Assembly: GCF_001500045.1 (NCBI RefSeq)
Contig: NZ_LQIX01000053.1
Coordinates: 186,001-250,000, forward strand
Direction of reading: 5' to 3'
From: Mycobacterium sp. GA-1199
Lineage (GTDB): Bacteria > Actinomycetota > Actinomycetes > Mycobacteriales > Mycobacteriaceae
DNA length: 64,000 nt
This document shows, piece by piece, positions 49,877 to 58,354 of this stretch (positions are counted from its first letter, which is position 1; each line of letters begins with the position of its first letter). A program made the translations under genes and the position numbers. Below the pieces are notes generated by a model, which was given only the letters and a program-made list of their open reading frames with translations, ran no database searches and was not told the DNA's origin.

Positions 49877-50799
49877 AGGCGCACCGCCCCGGCCCGCAGG
49901 TGGTCCATCACGCGCGCGACGGCCAGGCCGTCGTCGAAGGCCGGGGTGATCTGGGTCCCGCTGCGCAACGCCTCGGCGACGTGTCCGAAGAACGCCGAGA
50001 GCGCAGGCGGGGGTGAGCGCCGCGGCGGCGGTGCGAACTCAGCGGTTTCGGGGTCGGCTCCAGGCCGGCGCACCACCAGCGTCGTATCGGCGGTCAGTTC
50101 GACGGTGCCGCCGCTGCCCAGCAGCGTGACCGACGGCGGCATGGGCACTGCGGCCGCGAAACCGGTGTCGTGAGCGGCGGTGCAGCCGTTGGCCATTGCG
50201 AACCACGCCGAGTAGGCATCCTCGGCGGTGGCCTGGTCGGGCGATCCGTCGATGCGGGTGATGCCGCCGCACTCGGTGATCTCGCTGCCGAAGAGCCATC
50301 GGGTGAAGTCGATCAGATGAGAGCCGTAGGCGCCGATCCAGCCGCCGCCGAGTTCGCGGTTGTTGATCCAGCCGAGTTTGCGGCCGCGCAGCCCGCTTCC
50401 GAAGAACGTCCAGTGCAGGTGCCGGGGTGTGCCGATCGCCCCGCCGTCGGCCAGCTCCTTGAGCCGTGCCCATGATTCGTTGAACCGGAACTCGAAGTTC
50501 AGGAAGTGCAGCACCCCGGCATCGTCGGCCATGTCGCGCATCTGCGCGGCCTCATCGGCGTTGAGGCCGAATGGCTTGTCACACAACACCGCATGCCCGT
50601 GTTCGATGGCGCCGGTGACGTGCTCGAGGTGCAGGAACGGCGGGGAGTGCACGGAGATCAGGTCGACGTCCGAGGCCAGCGCGGCCTTGACCGCGGCGTC
50701 GTCGCGCGGGCTGACGACCTCGACGTCGAAGCCCGCTGCTGCGTACGCGGGGGCCGCGGCGTGCTTTCCGAAGCCGGTCCCGATCACCGCGACCCTCAT
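49873..50799 (-). CDS. Gfo/Idh/MocA family NAD(P)-dependent oxidoreductase
   Basis: A 308-residue protein with an N-terminal Rossmann domain (VAVIGTGFGKHAAAPAYAAAG, 3-23) and the CDKPFG motif with its conserved Lys. The C-terminal alpha/beta domain includes GGWIGAYGSHLIDFTRWL, with a His of the active site. Family members act on sugars, cyclitols and similar alcohols. Its location between two acyl-CoA dehydrogenase pairs, with 4-base overlaps on both sides, ties it to the same pathway and is unusual for lipid-type degradation. Confidence 0.88.
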   Translation of the reverse strand: MRVAVIGTGFGKHAAAPAYAAAGFDVEVVSPRDDAAVKAALASDVDLISVHSPPFLHLEHVTGAIEHGHAVLCDKPFGLNADEAAQMRDMADDAGVLHFLNFEFRFNESWARLKELADGGAIGTPRHLHWTFFGSGLRGRKLGWINNRELGGGWIGAYGSHLIDFTRWLFGSEITECGGITRIDGSPDQATAEDAYSAWFAMANGCTAAHDTGFAAAVPMPPSVTLLGSGGTVELTADTTLVVRRPGADPETAEFAPPPRRSPPPALSAFFGHVAEALRSGTQITPAFDDGLAVARVMDHLRAGAVRL

Positions 50800-51722
50800 G
50801 CGTACAGCCCCGTCAGACCGGCGCGGCCCGCACTGCGGGTCAGGGCGTCACGGGTCGCGGACAACCCGAGCGGAAGCCGCCGCAATGGCTGGCTGTAGCG
50901 GGACAGCCACGACAGGGTCGTCTCGTCGCAGAAGCCGACCGCGCCGTGCAACTGGTGGCATACGCGGAATACGACTTCGGCCGCTTCGAGCGCCGACAAC
51001 CGCAACGCCAGTGCATCGGTGAGCGCCTCGGGCCGGGCGGTGGCAATGCTCCACAATGTGTACTTGGCGAGGATGTCGAGGCCACTGCGCTCGACCTCGG
51101 CGTCGGTCAGCTGGAACTGCACACCCTGAAACGACGACAGCGTCTGGCCGAACTGCTTGCGCAGGCTGACGTGAGCGATCGTCAACTCGATCGCCCGGTC
51201 GAGCATGCCGAGCAGCGTCCAGCACGGCAGTACCAGTCCGAGCGCGACATCGGCGGCACCCTGATCGTCGACGATGGCCGTCTTCAATTCGGAGACGAAA
51301 CCCGGCCCGGCCGGCCCGATTTCGGTCACGGTGCTGCGCGCGCCGTCCAGCGTGACTGTCGTCCAACGGCTCTCGGTCCCGGCCACCGCTGCGGCGCGCC
51401 GGTTGCCGGCCACCACGATCAGGCCGTCGGTGTCGAGATCGGTCGGGGCGGCCAGCCGTTCGGCGACCGGATACGGCAGCGCCCAGTATCCCGCGCTGCG
51501 GCACAGTGCCGCAGCCGCTTCGAGGCCGTCGGCGTCGTTGCGCGCATCCAGTTCCCAGGCACCGATCCCCGCGAGGCTTGCGCCGACCAACGACTCACGC
51601 GCCTCGGGTTTTGCCTCGGCCTGCTGGACGAGCTGATCGCCGCCGGCGGCGTCGAATGCCCGAAGCGCCTCGCGCCCATACTCTTTGGCGTCGTCGGAGA
51701 GGTCGAGGATCATCTCGCTCAT
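50796..51722 (-). CDS. acyl-CoA dehydrogenase, small subunit type
   Basis: A 308-residue small acyl-CoA dehydrogenase-like protein. The middle and C-terminal helical domain are clear (VSLRKQFGQTLSSFQGVQFQLTD in part; VCHQLHGAVGFCDETTLSWLSRY), while the N-terminal half is divergent and Ala-rich. It pairs by a 4-base overlap with the 385-residue dehydrogenase gene upstream, the same order as the other pair. It probably contributes to a heteromeric enzyme. Confidence 0.85.
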   Translation of the reverse strand: MSEMILDLSDDAKEYGREALRAFDAAGGDQLVQQAEAKPEARESLVGASLAGIGAWELDARNDADGLEAAAALCRSAGYWALPYPVAERLAAPTDLDTDGLIVVAGNRRAAAVAGTESRWTTVTLDGARSTVTEIGPAGPGFVSELKTAIVDDQGAADVALGLVLPCWTLLGMLDRAIELTIAHVSLRKQFGQTLSSFQGVQFQLTDAEVERSGLDILAKYTLWSIATARPEALTDALALRLSALEAAEVVFRVCHQLHGAVGFCDETTLSWLSRYSQPLRRLPLGLSATRDALTRSAGRAGLTGLYA

Positions 51723-52876
51723 TTCGACGCCGCCAACATGGCCCGCGACAGCAGGATTCGCTGCATTTCGATGCTGCCGGACGACACGGTCGAGGCCTGC
51801 GAATACTTCCAGTGGTCCTCGACCTCGCCGAGGAACCAGGAGGCCCGGGGGTCGTCGTGTGACACCTCTGCCGCGATGTCCATGAGGACTTCGGCGCTGT
51901 CTTGGTCGAGCTTGGTGACCGCGATCCGGTAAGCCGCGGCGTCACCCGGCTGGATTCGTCCGCTGCTCTGCAGCGATACCACGCGGTACGCCATCAGCCG
52001 GGACCGCCGGCAATGCGTCAGCATCCGCACCCACCGCCCCCGCAGCTCTCCCGGCAGGTCGTCCCAGCGGTCGCCGAGCACTGTGGGCGCCGCGGCCAGC
52101 AGTCGTTCGCAGCGTGCATACCGGGCGATGCCGACCCGCTCGAACGCCATCACGTCCTGCACCACCGACCATCCCGCGTCGACCGTTCCGAGCACGTCTG
52201 CCTCGGTGACCCGCAGGTCGTCGAAGAACACCTCGTTGAGGTGATGCGGGCCCATCATGCAGCGGATCGGCCGGACCTGAATCGCCGGATCGTCCATCGG
52301 CACAAGGAAAATCGTGAGGCCCTGCTGCTTCTTCTCACCCCGTGAGGTCCGGGCCAGCAGAAAGCACCACTGCGCCATCGTCGCGTACGACGTCCAGATC
52401 TTCTGCCCGCTCACCAGCCAGCCGTCGGCGTCGCGACGCGCCGCGGTGCGCAGCGATGCGAGATCGGAGCCGGCTTCGGGTTCGGAGAAGCCCTGGCACC
52501 AGATGACTTCACCGCGCGCAATCGGCGGCAGGTGTTTGCGCTGCTGCTCCTCGGTGCCGTGACGCATGATGATCGGGCCGACCCAGTTGACGCCCATGTA
52601 CTGGGCGCCGCGCGGTTCGTGGTGCGCCCACATCTCCTCGCGGACGACGGTCTGCTCCCACACCGAGGCCCCACCACCGCCGAACTCCTTCGGCCACGAC
52701 AGGCACAGCAGTTCGCGTTCGGCCAGCATGCGGCAGAACCGTTGTGCGATCTCGAGATCGGAGGGGTCGTCGGTGAACGCGCCCAGATAGTTCTCGGGGA
52801 CATGCTCTTTGACCAGCGCGCGGAGCTCACCGCGTAACTCCGCGGCCTTGGCGCCCATCTCGAAGTCCATGCTCAC
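51719..52876 (-). CDS. acyl-CoA dehydrogenase, large subunit type
   Basis: A 385-residue acyl-CoA dehydrogenase. It shows SWPKEFGGGGASVWEQ, GFSEPEAGSDLASLRTAARRDADG in part, the SGQKIWTSYATMAQWCFLLART core and SSGSIEMQRILLSRAML at the C-terminus. It overlaps both the small partner gene and the CoA-transferase gene by 4 bases. FAD-dependent alpha,beta-dehydrogenation of the CoA ester made by the CoA transferase is the likely role. Confidence 0.92.
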   Translation of the reverse strand: MSMDFEMGAKAAELRGELRALVKEHVPENYLGAFTDDPSDLEIAQRFCRMLAERELLCLSWPKEFGGGGASVWEQTVVREEMWAHHEPRGAQYMGVNWVGPIIMRHGTEEQQRKHLPPIARGEVIWCQGFSEPEAGSDLASLRTAARRDADGWLVSGQKIWTSYATMAQWCFLLARTSRGEKKQQGLTIFLVPMDDPAIQVRPIRCMMGPHHLNEVFFDDLRVTEADVLGTVDAGWSVVQDVMAFERVGIARYARCERLLAAAPTVLGDRWDDLPGELRGRWVRMLTHCRRSRLMAYRVVSLQSSGRIQPGDAAAYRIAVTKLDQDSAEVLMDIAAEVSHDDPRASWFLGEVEDHWKYSQASTVSSGSIEMQRILLSRAMLAASK

Positions 52877-54186
52877 CCCACCTCCGACGCGCCGAAACTG
52901 CGGTTTTTGACCAGATTCGGCCCGTTTCCCTCAGAAACCGCAGTCTCGGCGGGAGGGGGCTCGGCGGGAGGGGGCTCGGCGGGCTGAGGCGTGCCAGCGG
53001 GCTCGGGCGCGGACGCCGACTCGGGCGCTGCCGCGGCCAGGCCCAGGTCACCGAGCTCTTGGAGGACACTGTCGGTGTCGGCGCCCAGCGTCGGAGCTGG
53101 GCCCGCGACCTTTCCGGGGGTGCGGGAGAACCACGTCGGCACCCCGGGGAAGCGCACCGGCCCGTCCGCGGTCTCGACGGTCTCGAAGAGTCCGACCGCG
53201 TTCAGATGTTCGTTGTCGAACAGCGCGTCGGGGGTGTTCAGCGGCGCGGCGGGAATCTCGAGTTTCCCGAACAGGTCGAGCCATTCGGCGGTGGTGCGTT
53301 CCGTCATGGTCTGGGCCAGCAGCCCGTACACGACATCGATGTTGTGGGCGCGTTGTTCCAGCGTGGCGTAGGTCTCGTTGTTCCACGCGGGCTGCACAGC
53401 GTCGATGAACGCGTTCCAGTGTTTGTCGTTGTAGATCAGCGCGGCGATGTACCCGTCGCTGGTGCGGTACGGCCTGCGGTTCGGTGCGACGGTTCGCGGG
53501 TACACGGCGGGACCGAGTGGGGGGTCGAACATGGCGCCGTTGGCATGTTCGACCAGCATGAACGACGCCATCGTCTCGAACATGGCGACCTCGACCTCCT
53601 GGCCCTCCCCGGTGCGCTCACGGTGAAACAGTGCCATCATCGTCGCGTAGAGGGCGGTCAGCCCGCCGACCTTGTCGGCCATGATCGTGCCGACGAAATC
53701 GGCCTCCCCGGTCAATTGCTTTTGCACCGCGGGCAATCCGGCCTCGGCCTGGATGGTGTCGTCGTAGGCGGGGCGGTCGCGGTCGGGCCCGCGGCGGCCG
53801 TAGCCGTAGCAGTTGGTGTAGACGATCGTGGGATTGATGGCCGCGACGTCGTCGTAGCCGAACCCCAGCTTGGCGACCGCCTTGGCACGCATGGAATGGA
53901 TGAACACGTCGGACCGTTCGATGAGCGCGCGCATCGCCGCCTTTCCGTGTTCGGTCTGCAGGTCCAGCACCACGCTGCGCTTGCCGCGGTTGACGTTGAC
54001 GAACACCCCACTCATCCCCGGCGAGGGGCCCACGGAGATGAAGCGGGTGTTATCGCCTTGCGGCGGTTCGACCTTGATGACGTCGGCGCCCATGTCCGCC
54101 ATGATCTGGGTGCAGTACGGACCCATGACCATCGCCGTGAGGTCGACGACACGCACGCCGGTCAACGGGCCGCTAGGCATCGACAT
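52873..54186 (-). CDS. CaiB/BaiF-type CoA transferase with repeat-derived C-terminal tail
   Basis: A 437-residue class III CoA transferase that moves CoA between carboxylic acids. The N-terminal GVRVVDLTAMVMGPYCTQIMADMGADVIKVE is partly quoted from the family signature. The catalytic Asp is Asp142 in RPAYDDTIQAEAG. The enzyme body ends near residue 390. The last 45 or so residues are Ala/Pro/Glu rich with a PPPAE repeat and then a stretch encoded by an imperfect palindrome (52890-52951), which seems to have been added to the gene end. Start ATG 54186 or 54180; it overlaps the SDR gene upstream by 14 bases. Confidence 0.9.
   Translation of the reverse strand: MSMPSGPLTGVRVVDLTAMVMGPYCTQIMADMGADVIKVEPPQGDNTRFISVGPSPGMSGVFVNVNRGKRSVVLDLQTEHGKAAMRALIERSDVFIHSMRAKAVAKLGFGYDDVAAINPTIVYTNCYGYGRRGPDRDRPAYDDTIQAEAGLPAVQKQLTGEADFVGTIMADKVGGLTALYATMMALFHRERTGEGQEVEVAMFETMASFMLVEHANGAMFDPPLGPAVYPRTVAPNRRPYRTSDGYIAALIYNDKHWNAFIDAVQPAWNNETYATLEQRAHNIDVVYGLLAQTMTERTTAEWLDLFGKLEIPAAPLNTPDALFDNEHLNAVGLFETVETADGPVRFPGVPTWFSRTPGKVAGPAPTLGADTDSVLQELGDLGLAAAAPESASAPEPAGTPQPAEPPPAEPPPAETAVSEGNGPNLVKNRSFGASEVG
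52890..52951. repeat. dispersed palindrome copy 2, inside the CoA transferase gene end
   Basis: CGCCGAAACTGCGGTTT at 52890-52906 pairs with 52935-52951 with a single A-C mismatch, around a 28-base loop. The outer arm CGARACTGCGGT is the same as in the element at 32592-32648, and the single asymmetric position is the same one, but the orientation is inverted. It encodes the last 20 or so residues of the CoA transferase. Confidence 0.75.
52951..52980. repeat. 15-bp tandem repeat, two copies
   Basis: GGGAGGGGGCTCGGC is present twice in exact tandem (52951-52965 and 52966-52980), with a partial third copy after. It encodes PPPAE twice in the CoA transferase tail and abuts the palindrome. Confidence 0.85.
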
Positions 54187-55120
54187 CGCCCTTCTGCGCC
54201 ATCGCGAAGCTGTACTTGATGTGGTCGCCGTGCCCGTCGGGCACCACGGGGAACACCACGGGTTCGGACAGGTCGCGGATCGCGCCGATCTGAGACCCGA
54301 CCTCCTCGATCGACCACGACGGTCGATAGACCCCCGGCGTCTCCGCGACCACGGCCCGCGCGATCCGGCCGGCCAGCGCGATCAGGGCTTCACCGGTGAT
54401 CGAACATGATTCGTGCGCCAGCCATCCCACCGCCGGTGCGACCAGCTCCGCGCCCATCGGCGGATACGCCGACGTGTCGATGCCCTCGGCCATCCGGGTC
54501 ACCGCGGCGGGCACGATCACGTTGCTCTTGACGCCGTGGGCGGCGCCCTCCATCGCGGCCACGTTGGACAGCCCGACCACACCCGCCTTGGCCACCGCGT
54601 AGTTGGCGACGCCGTGATTGCCGTACAGGCCACCGATCGAGGACGTCAGCACGATCCGGCCGTAGCCGGCGTCGCACATCGACGGAAAGGCCGGGCGCAC
54701 AACGTGGAACGCGCCACGAAGGTGGACATCGAGCACCGCTTCGAAGTCGTCGTACGTCATCTCGGCGAGCGGAGCGCGGCGCACGATGCCGGCGTTGTGG
54801 ATCAGGATGTCGACGCGCCCGTAGTGCTCCAGGGCCGTCTCGACGATCGCCTCACCACCGGCCGGGCTCGCCACCGAGTCGGTGTTGACCACGGCTTCGC
54901 CTCCGGCAGCGGTGATCTCGCGCACCACTTCTTCGGCGGGGCCGGGACTATCGGACGGCGGGTGGACAGGATCGTATTCCTCGCCGGCTAGGCTGCCGCC
55001 GGGATCGTTGACGACGACCTTGGCGCCCCGCTCCGCGAGCAGCATGGCGTATGAGCGGCCCAGTCCCCTGCCGCCGCCGGTCACGACGGCCACCCGACCG
55101 TCGAAGCGCAGCTCACCCAT
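54173..55120 (-). CDS. short-chain dehydrogenase (17-beta-HSD4/MFE-like)
   Basis: A 315-residue SDR with TGGGRGLG at 14-21, the NDPGGS segment after beta-2 and HNAGI. The catalytic Ser160/161, Tyr174 and Lys178 are in VANYAVAKAG. The extended C-terminal region beyond 250 is like that of the (3R)-hydroxyacyl-CoA dehydrogenase domain of multifunctional enzymes. It may oxidise a hydroxyacyl-CoA or cyclic alcohol. ATG 55120 starts 2 bases after the BVMO stop; the frame is open to 56089 only because of antisense GC bias. Confidence 0.88.
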   Translation of the reverse strand: MGELRFDGRVAVVTGGGRGLGRSYAMLLAERGAKVVVNDPGGSLAGEEYDPVHPPSDSPGPAEEVVREITAAGGEAVVNTDSVASPAGGEAIVETALEHYGRVDILIHNAGIVRRAPLAEMTYDDFEAVLDVHLRGAFHVVRPAFPSMCDAGYGRIVLTSSIGGLYGNHGVANYAVAKAGVVGLSNVAAMEGAAHGVKSNVIVPAAVTRMAEGIDTSAYPPMGAELVAPAVGWLAHESCSITGEALIALAGRIARAVVAETPGVYRPSWSIEEVGSQIGAIRDLSEPVVFPVVPDGHGDHIKYSFAMAQKGDVDA

Positions 55121-55122
55121 CG

Positions 55123-56967
55123 CTACTTGTCGAGTACCAGGCCATCGAGATCGCCCTTGTCGCGCCACTCCTTCAGCAGATCGCCGAACGCGTAGAAGCC
55201 CGGGCCGTACGGCTCGCCGAGGTGTGAGCGGATGCCCTCCCCGCCACCGCCGCCCTCGTTGTTGTAGTAGCCCGGGGTGCAGGACGCATCGAAAGCCGAG
55301 TTGTCGACGGCTGATTCGCGGATGGTCCGGCACCACTGCTCTTGGGCCTCGGGCGTGGGCTCGACGACGGTCGCGCCCCGCTTCAACGCCTCGGCGATGA
55401 TGTAGGCGATGTGCTCGCCCTGCAGTTCGTAGTTGGCCGCGATGTTGGCCGAGATGCCGACCTGGGTGAATCCGGTGAAGAACTGATTCGGGAAACCGCG
55501 GCTCGTCATGCCGTGCAGCGTCTTGTAGCCGTCGTGCCAGTAGTCGTAGAGCGACATGCCATCGCGACCTTCGATCGCATCGATCGAATAGCGCCTGCTG
55601 ATCTCGGTGGTGATCTCGAAGCCGCTGGCGTAGATGATGCAGTCGACCTCGTACTCCTGTCCGTTGGCGACGATGCCCTTCTCGGTGATCCGTTCGACCC
55701 CTTTGGAATCGGACACGTCGACCAGCGTCACGTTGGGCCGGTTGAAGGCAGGCAGATAGTCGTCGTTGGACAGCGGCCGCTTGCACAGGAAGCGGTAGTA
55801 CGGCTTGAGAGCCTCGGCGGTGTCGGTGTCCTCGACGATCTCGGCGATCCGGCGGCGCAGCCGCTCCATGATCTTGTAGTCCTCTTCCTCGCGGATCGCC
55901 ATGAACTGTTCGGGCGTCATCGTGCTCGGATCCTCGAGCGAGAGCACCCTCGCCGCGGTGTTGCGGCCGAGTTCGGTCCAGAAGTCGCACACCAGGTCCG
56001 GCTGCCCCAGCGCCATGCCCTCGAACGTCCACGAGTGGAAGTTGCGCTGCCGCTCCTTCTGCCATCCGGGCTGCAGGGTCTTGACCCATTCCGGATCGGT
56101 GGTGGCGTTGTTACGCACATCGACCGTCGACGGGGTGCGTTGGAAGACATACAGGTGCTTGGCATCTCGGGCCAGGAACGGCACCACCTGGATGCTGGTG
56201 GCGCCGGTGCCGATGATCGCGACGCGCTTGTCGGCCAGCTTGTCCATGCCGCCGGTGTAGTCGCCGCCGGTGTAGTCGTAATCCCACCGCGACGAGTGGA
56301 AGCTGTGTCCCTTGAAGTCCTTCATGCCCGGGATGCCGGGGAGTTTCGGCCGGTGAAACGGCCCCGACGCCAGCACCACGAACCGCGCGCGGATGTCGTC
56401 GCCGCGGTTGGTGGCCAGGCGCCACCGCTTGATCTCCTCGTCCCAGCGCATGTCGCGGACCTGGGTGGAGAAGATCGCCGAGTCGTAGAGGCCGAAGTGT
56501 TTGCCGATGCGCCGGCAGTGCTCGTAGATCTCGGGGCCGTCGGCGAACTTCTTGGTCGGGATGTAATCGAGCTCTTCCAGAAGCGGTATATAGCAATAGG
56601 ACTCGTTGTCGCACTGGATGCCCGGATACCGGTTCCAGTACCAGACGCCGCCGAAGTCGCCGCCCAGCTCGATGATGCGGACGTCCTCCACGCCCGCCTT
56701 CTTCAGGTGCGCTGCCGACAGCAGCCCGCCGAAGCCGCCGCCGAGCACCGCGACGTCGATGTCCTCGACGATCGGGTCACGCGGTGTGACGGGCGTGTAC
56801 GGGTCCACCTCGTAGTAGCCGGCGAAGTCGTCGGTCAACTCGACGTACTGCTTGGAGCCCTCGGGCCGAAGCCTTTTCGCCCGCTCCTGGGCGTACTTCT
56901 CCCGAAGCGCATCGATGTCGATGTCGTCGGGCGTCTGGGTGGGACCGCAGGTGTCGAACATTGTCAT
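55123..56967 (-). CDS. Baeyer-Villiger monooxygenase
   Basis: A 614-residue type I BVMO. FAD-binding GGGFGG is at 76-81, the BVMO fingerprint FxGxxxHxxxW runs from Phe218 to Trp228, and the NADPH-binding GTGATS is at 253-258. A second conserved segment, DCIIYASGFE, is near residue 445. The length matches cyclohexanone/steroid monooxygenase-type enzymes, which turn cyclic or linear ketones into lactones or esters. It follows the Rieske gene by 3 bases. With SDRs around it and a lactonase-like propeller across the promoter, ketone-to-lactone oxidation is likely. Confidence 0.93.
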   Translation of the reverse strand: MTMFDTCGPTQTPDDIDIDALREKYAQERAKRLRPEGSKQYVELTDDFAGYYEVDPYTPVTPRDPIVEDIDVAVLGGGFGGLLSAAHLKKAGVEDVRIIELGGDFGGVWYWNRYPGIQCDNESYCYIPLLEELDYIPTKKFADGPEIYEHCRRIGKHFGLYDSAIFSTQVRDMRWDEEIKRWRLATNRGDDIRARFVVLASGPFHRPKLPGIPGMKDFKGHSFHSSRWDYDYTGGDYTGGMDKLADKRVAIIGTGATSIQVVPFLARDAKHLYVFQRTPSTVDVRNNATTDPEWVKTLQPGWQKERQRNFHSWTFEGMALGQPDLVCDFWTELGRNTAARVLSLEDPSTMTPEQFMAIREEEDYKIMERLRRRIAEIVEDTDTAEALKPYYRFLCKRPLSNDDYLPAFNRPNVTLVDVSDSKGVERITEKGIVANGQEYEVDCIIYASGFEITTEISRRYSIDAIEGRDGMSLYDYWHDGYKTLHGMTSRGFPNQFFTGFTQVGISANIAANYELQGEHIAYIIAEALKRGATVVEPTPEAQEQWCRTIRESAVDNSAFDASCTPGYYNNEGGGGGEGIRSHLGEPYGPGFYAFGDLLKEWRDKGDLDGLVLDK

Positions 56968-56970
56968 GGC

Positions 56971-58344
56971 TCAGAGCTCTTTCGGTTCGCCGGTGCCCAT
57001 GTACTTGGACAACTGATAGTGAAGGTTCACGGTGCTGCGCTCGCGGTACGGGTTGGGTTTGGTGCCGGGGAAGCCCAGCGACTTCATGCCCTGCTGCACC
57101 GCGGCCATGTTCGAGAAGTCCTGGGGCAGCACCGACAGCCAGTTCGGGCTGTCCTTGGGCGTGTACTCCCAATGTGTCTGCGGCTCTTGGTCCTTCGGGA
57201 ACAACTCCAGGGTCGCCACTTCGAAGATGCACTTGTTGGGGTCGTAGCTCGGGTGCGGCCTGGCGCTGTAACACAACGCGGTCGTCAGCCCCTGGCCGAT
57301 CTGGAAGTTCGGGAAGATCTGCCACGCCGTGCCGGCCTGCCCGAGGATGTCGGACGGAATGGTCGGCCAGATGACGCCGCGGGCCTCGTCGTCACGGCGG
57401 GCCGAGGTCAGCCAGTGCTCGAGGACCTTGTCGGGAGGCGTGCCCTCGGGCAGTTCGTCGACCAGCCGCTTGGCCGCATTCACCAGCGTCTCGGTGGTGG
57501 TCGCGTTGGTCTGCTCCCAGGTGTACATCTGCATCTCCGCGGTGGAGACGCGCGGATCGTCGCCGGTGCCCAGCCGGATCTTGGACTTGGTGGCCTCCAT
57601 GTCCTTGGGCGCGTCGTACCCGATGTTGCTGTGTCGGCCCTGCGCCTTGGCCCACCCCTTGAACTCGCCGAACTTGTTGAATTCCGGATGCGTGGTGAAC
57701 ACGTGGTAGGTCTCGTTGAAAGCCTCCAGCGCGACCTTCCAGTTGCAGTCGAAATGCAGCCATTTGCGCCACTTGTAGCGCATGTTCTCCAGCCCGAACG
57801 GGTCGAGGATCTTGGCGGCCGGGAACAGGTAGTCGGCAAGGGGTTCGCAGTCGGGATCCATGTTGATGAACAGCCAGCCGCCCCAGGTGTCGACCCGGAC
57901 CGGAACGAGATGGGTGTTCTCCGGAGTGAGCGTGCCCTTCCAGTCGTCCTGTTCGCGGATGTGGGTGCAGGCGCCGTCGAGACCGTATGTCCAGCCGTGG
58001 AATCCGCAGACGAACGACTTGCGGGCGCGGCCGACGGCGTTCTTCTCCCCGTCGGGGGTGTCGACGAGGCGGCGGCCGCGGTGCATGCACACGTTGTGGT
58101 GCGCCCGAAACTCGTTTGCCCCCGTGCGCACGACGATGATCGAGTCGTCGAGGACGTCGTAGGTCAGGTAACTGCCGACCTCGGGCAGTTCCTCGACGCG
58201 ACCGACCTGCTGCCACACCTTGCGCCACAGCTTGTCCCGCTCCGCGCGCGCGTACTCCTCCGAGACGTACGCCTCGACGGGGATCGTCAACGGCTCCGAA
58301 AGCTCCTCCGGCACTTCTACTTCACGGTCCTGCGTATCGGTCAT
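56971..58344 (-). CDS. Rieske non-haem iron oxygenase, alpha subunit
   Basis: A 457-residue ring-hydroxylating oxygenase large subunit. The Rieske [2Fe-2S] ligands are Cys86, His88, Cys113 and His116 (CMHRG...CGFHGW). Catalytic iron ligands lie in NETYHVFTTHPE (His214, His219). It should hydroxylate an aromatic or alicyclic substrate using electrons from a separate ferredoxin/reductase. No ferredoxin or reductase gene is present in the operon, so these must be supplied elsewhere. Second gene of the operon. Confidence 0.92.
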   Translation of the reverse strand: MTDTQDREVEVPEELSEPLTIPVEAYVSEEYARAERDKLWRKVWQQVGRVEELPEVGSYLTYDVLDDSIIVVRTGANEFRAHHNVCMHRGRRLVDTPDGEKNAVGRARKSFVCGFHGWTYGLDGACTHIREQDDWKGTLTPENTHLVPVRVDTWGGWLFINMDPDCEPLADYLFPAAKILDPFGLENMRYKWRKWLHFDCNWKVALEAFNETYHVFTTHPEFNKFGEFKGWAKAQGRHSNIGYDAPKDMEATKSKIRLGTGDDPRVSTAEMQMYTWEQTNATTTETLVNAAKRLVDELPEGTPPDKVLEHWLTSARRDDEARGVIWPTIPSDILGQAGTAWQIFPNFQIGQGLTTALCYSARPHPSYDPNKCIFEVATLELFPKDQEPQTHWEYTPKDSPNWLSVLPQDFSNMAAVQQGMKSLGFPGTKPNPYRERSTVNLHYQLSKYMGTGEPKEL

Positions 58345-58354
58345 CTCAAACTCC

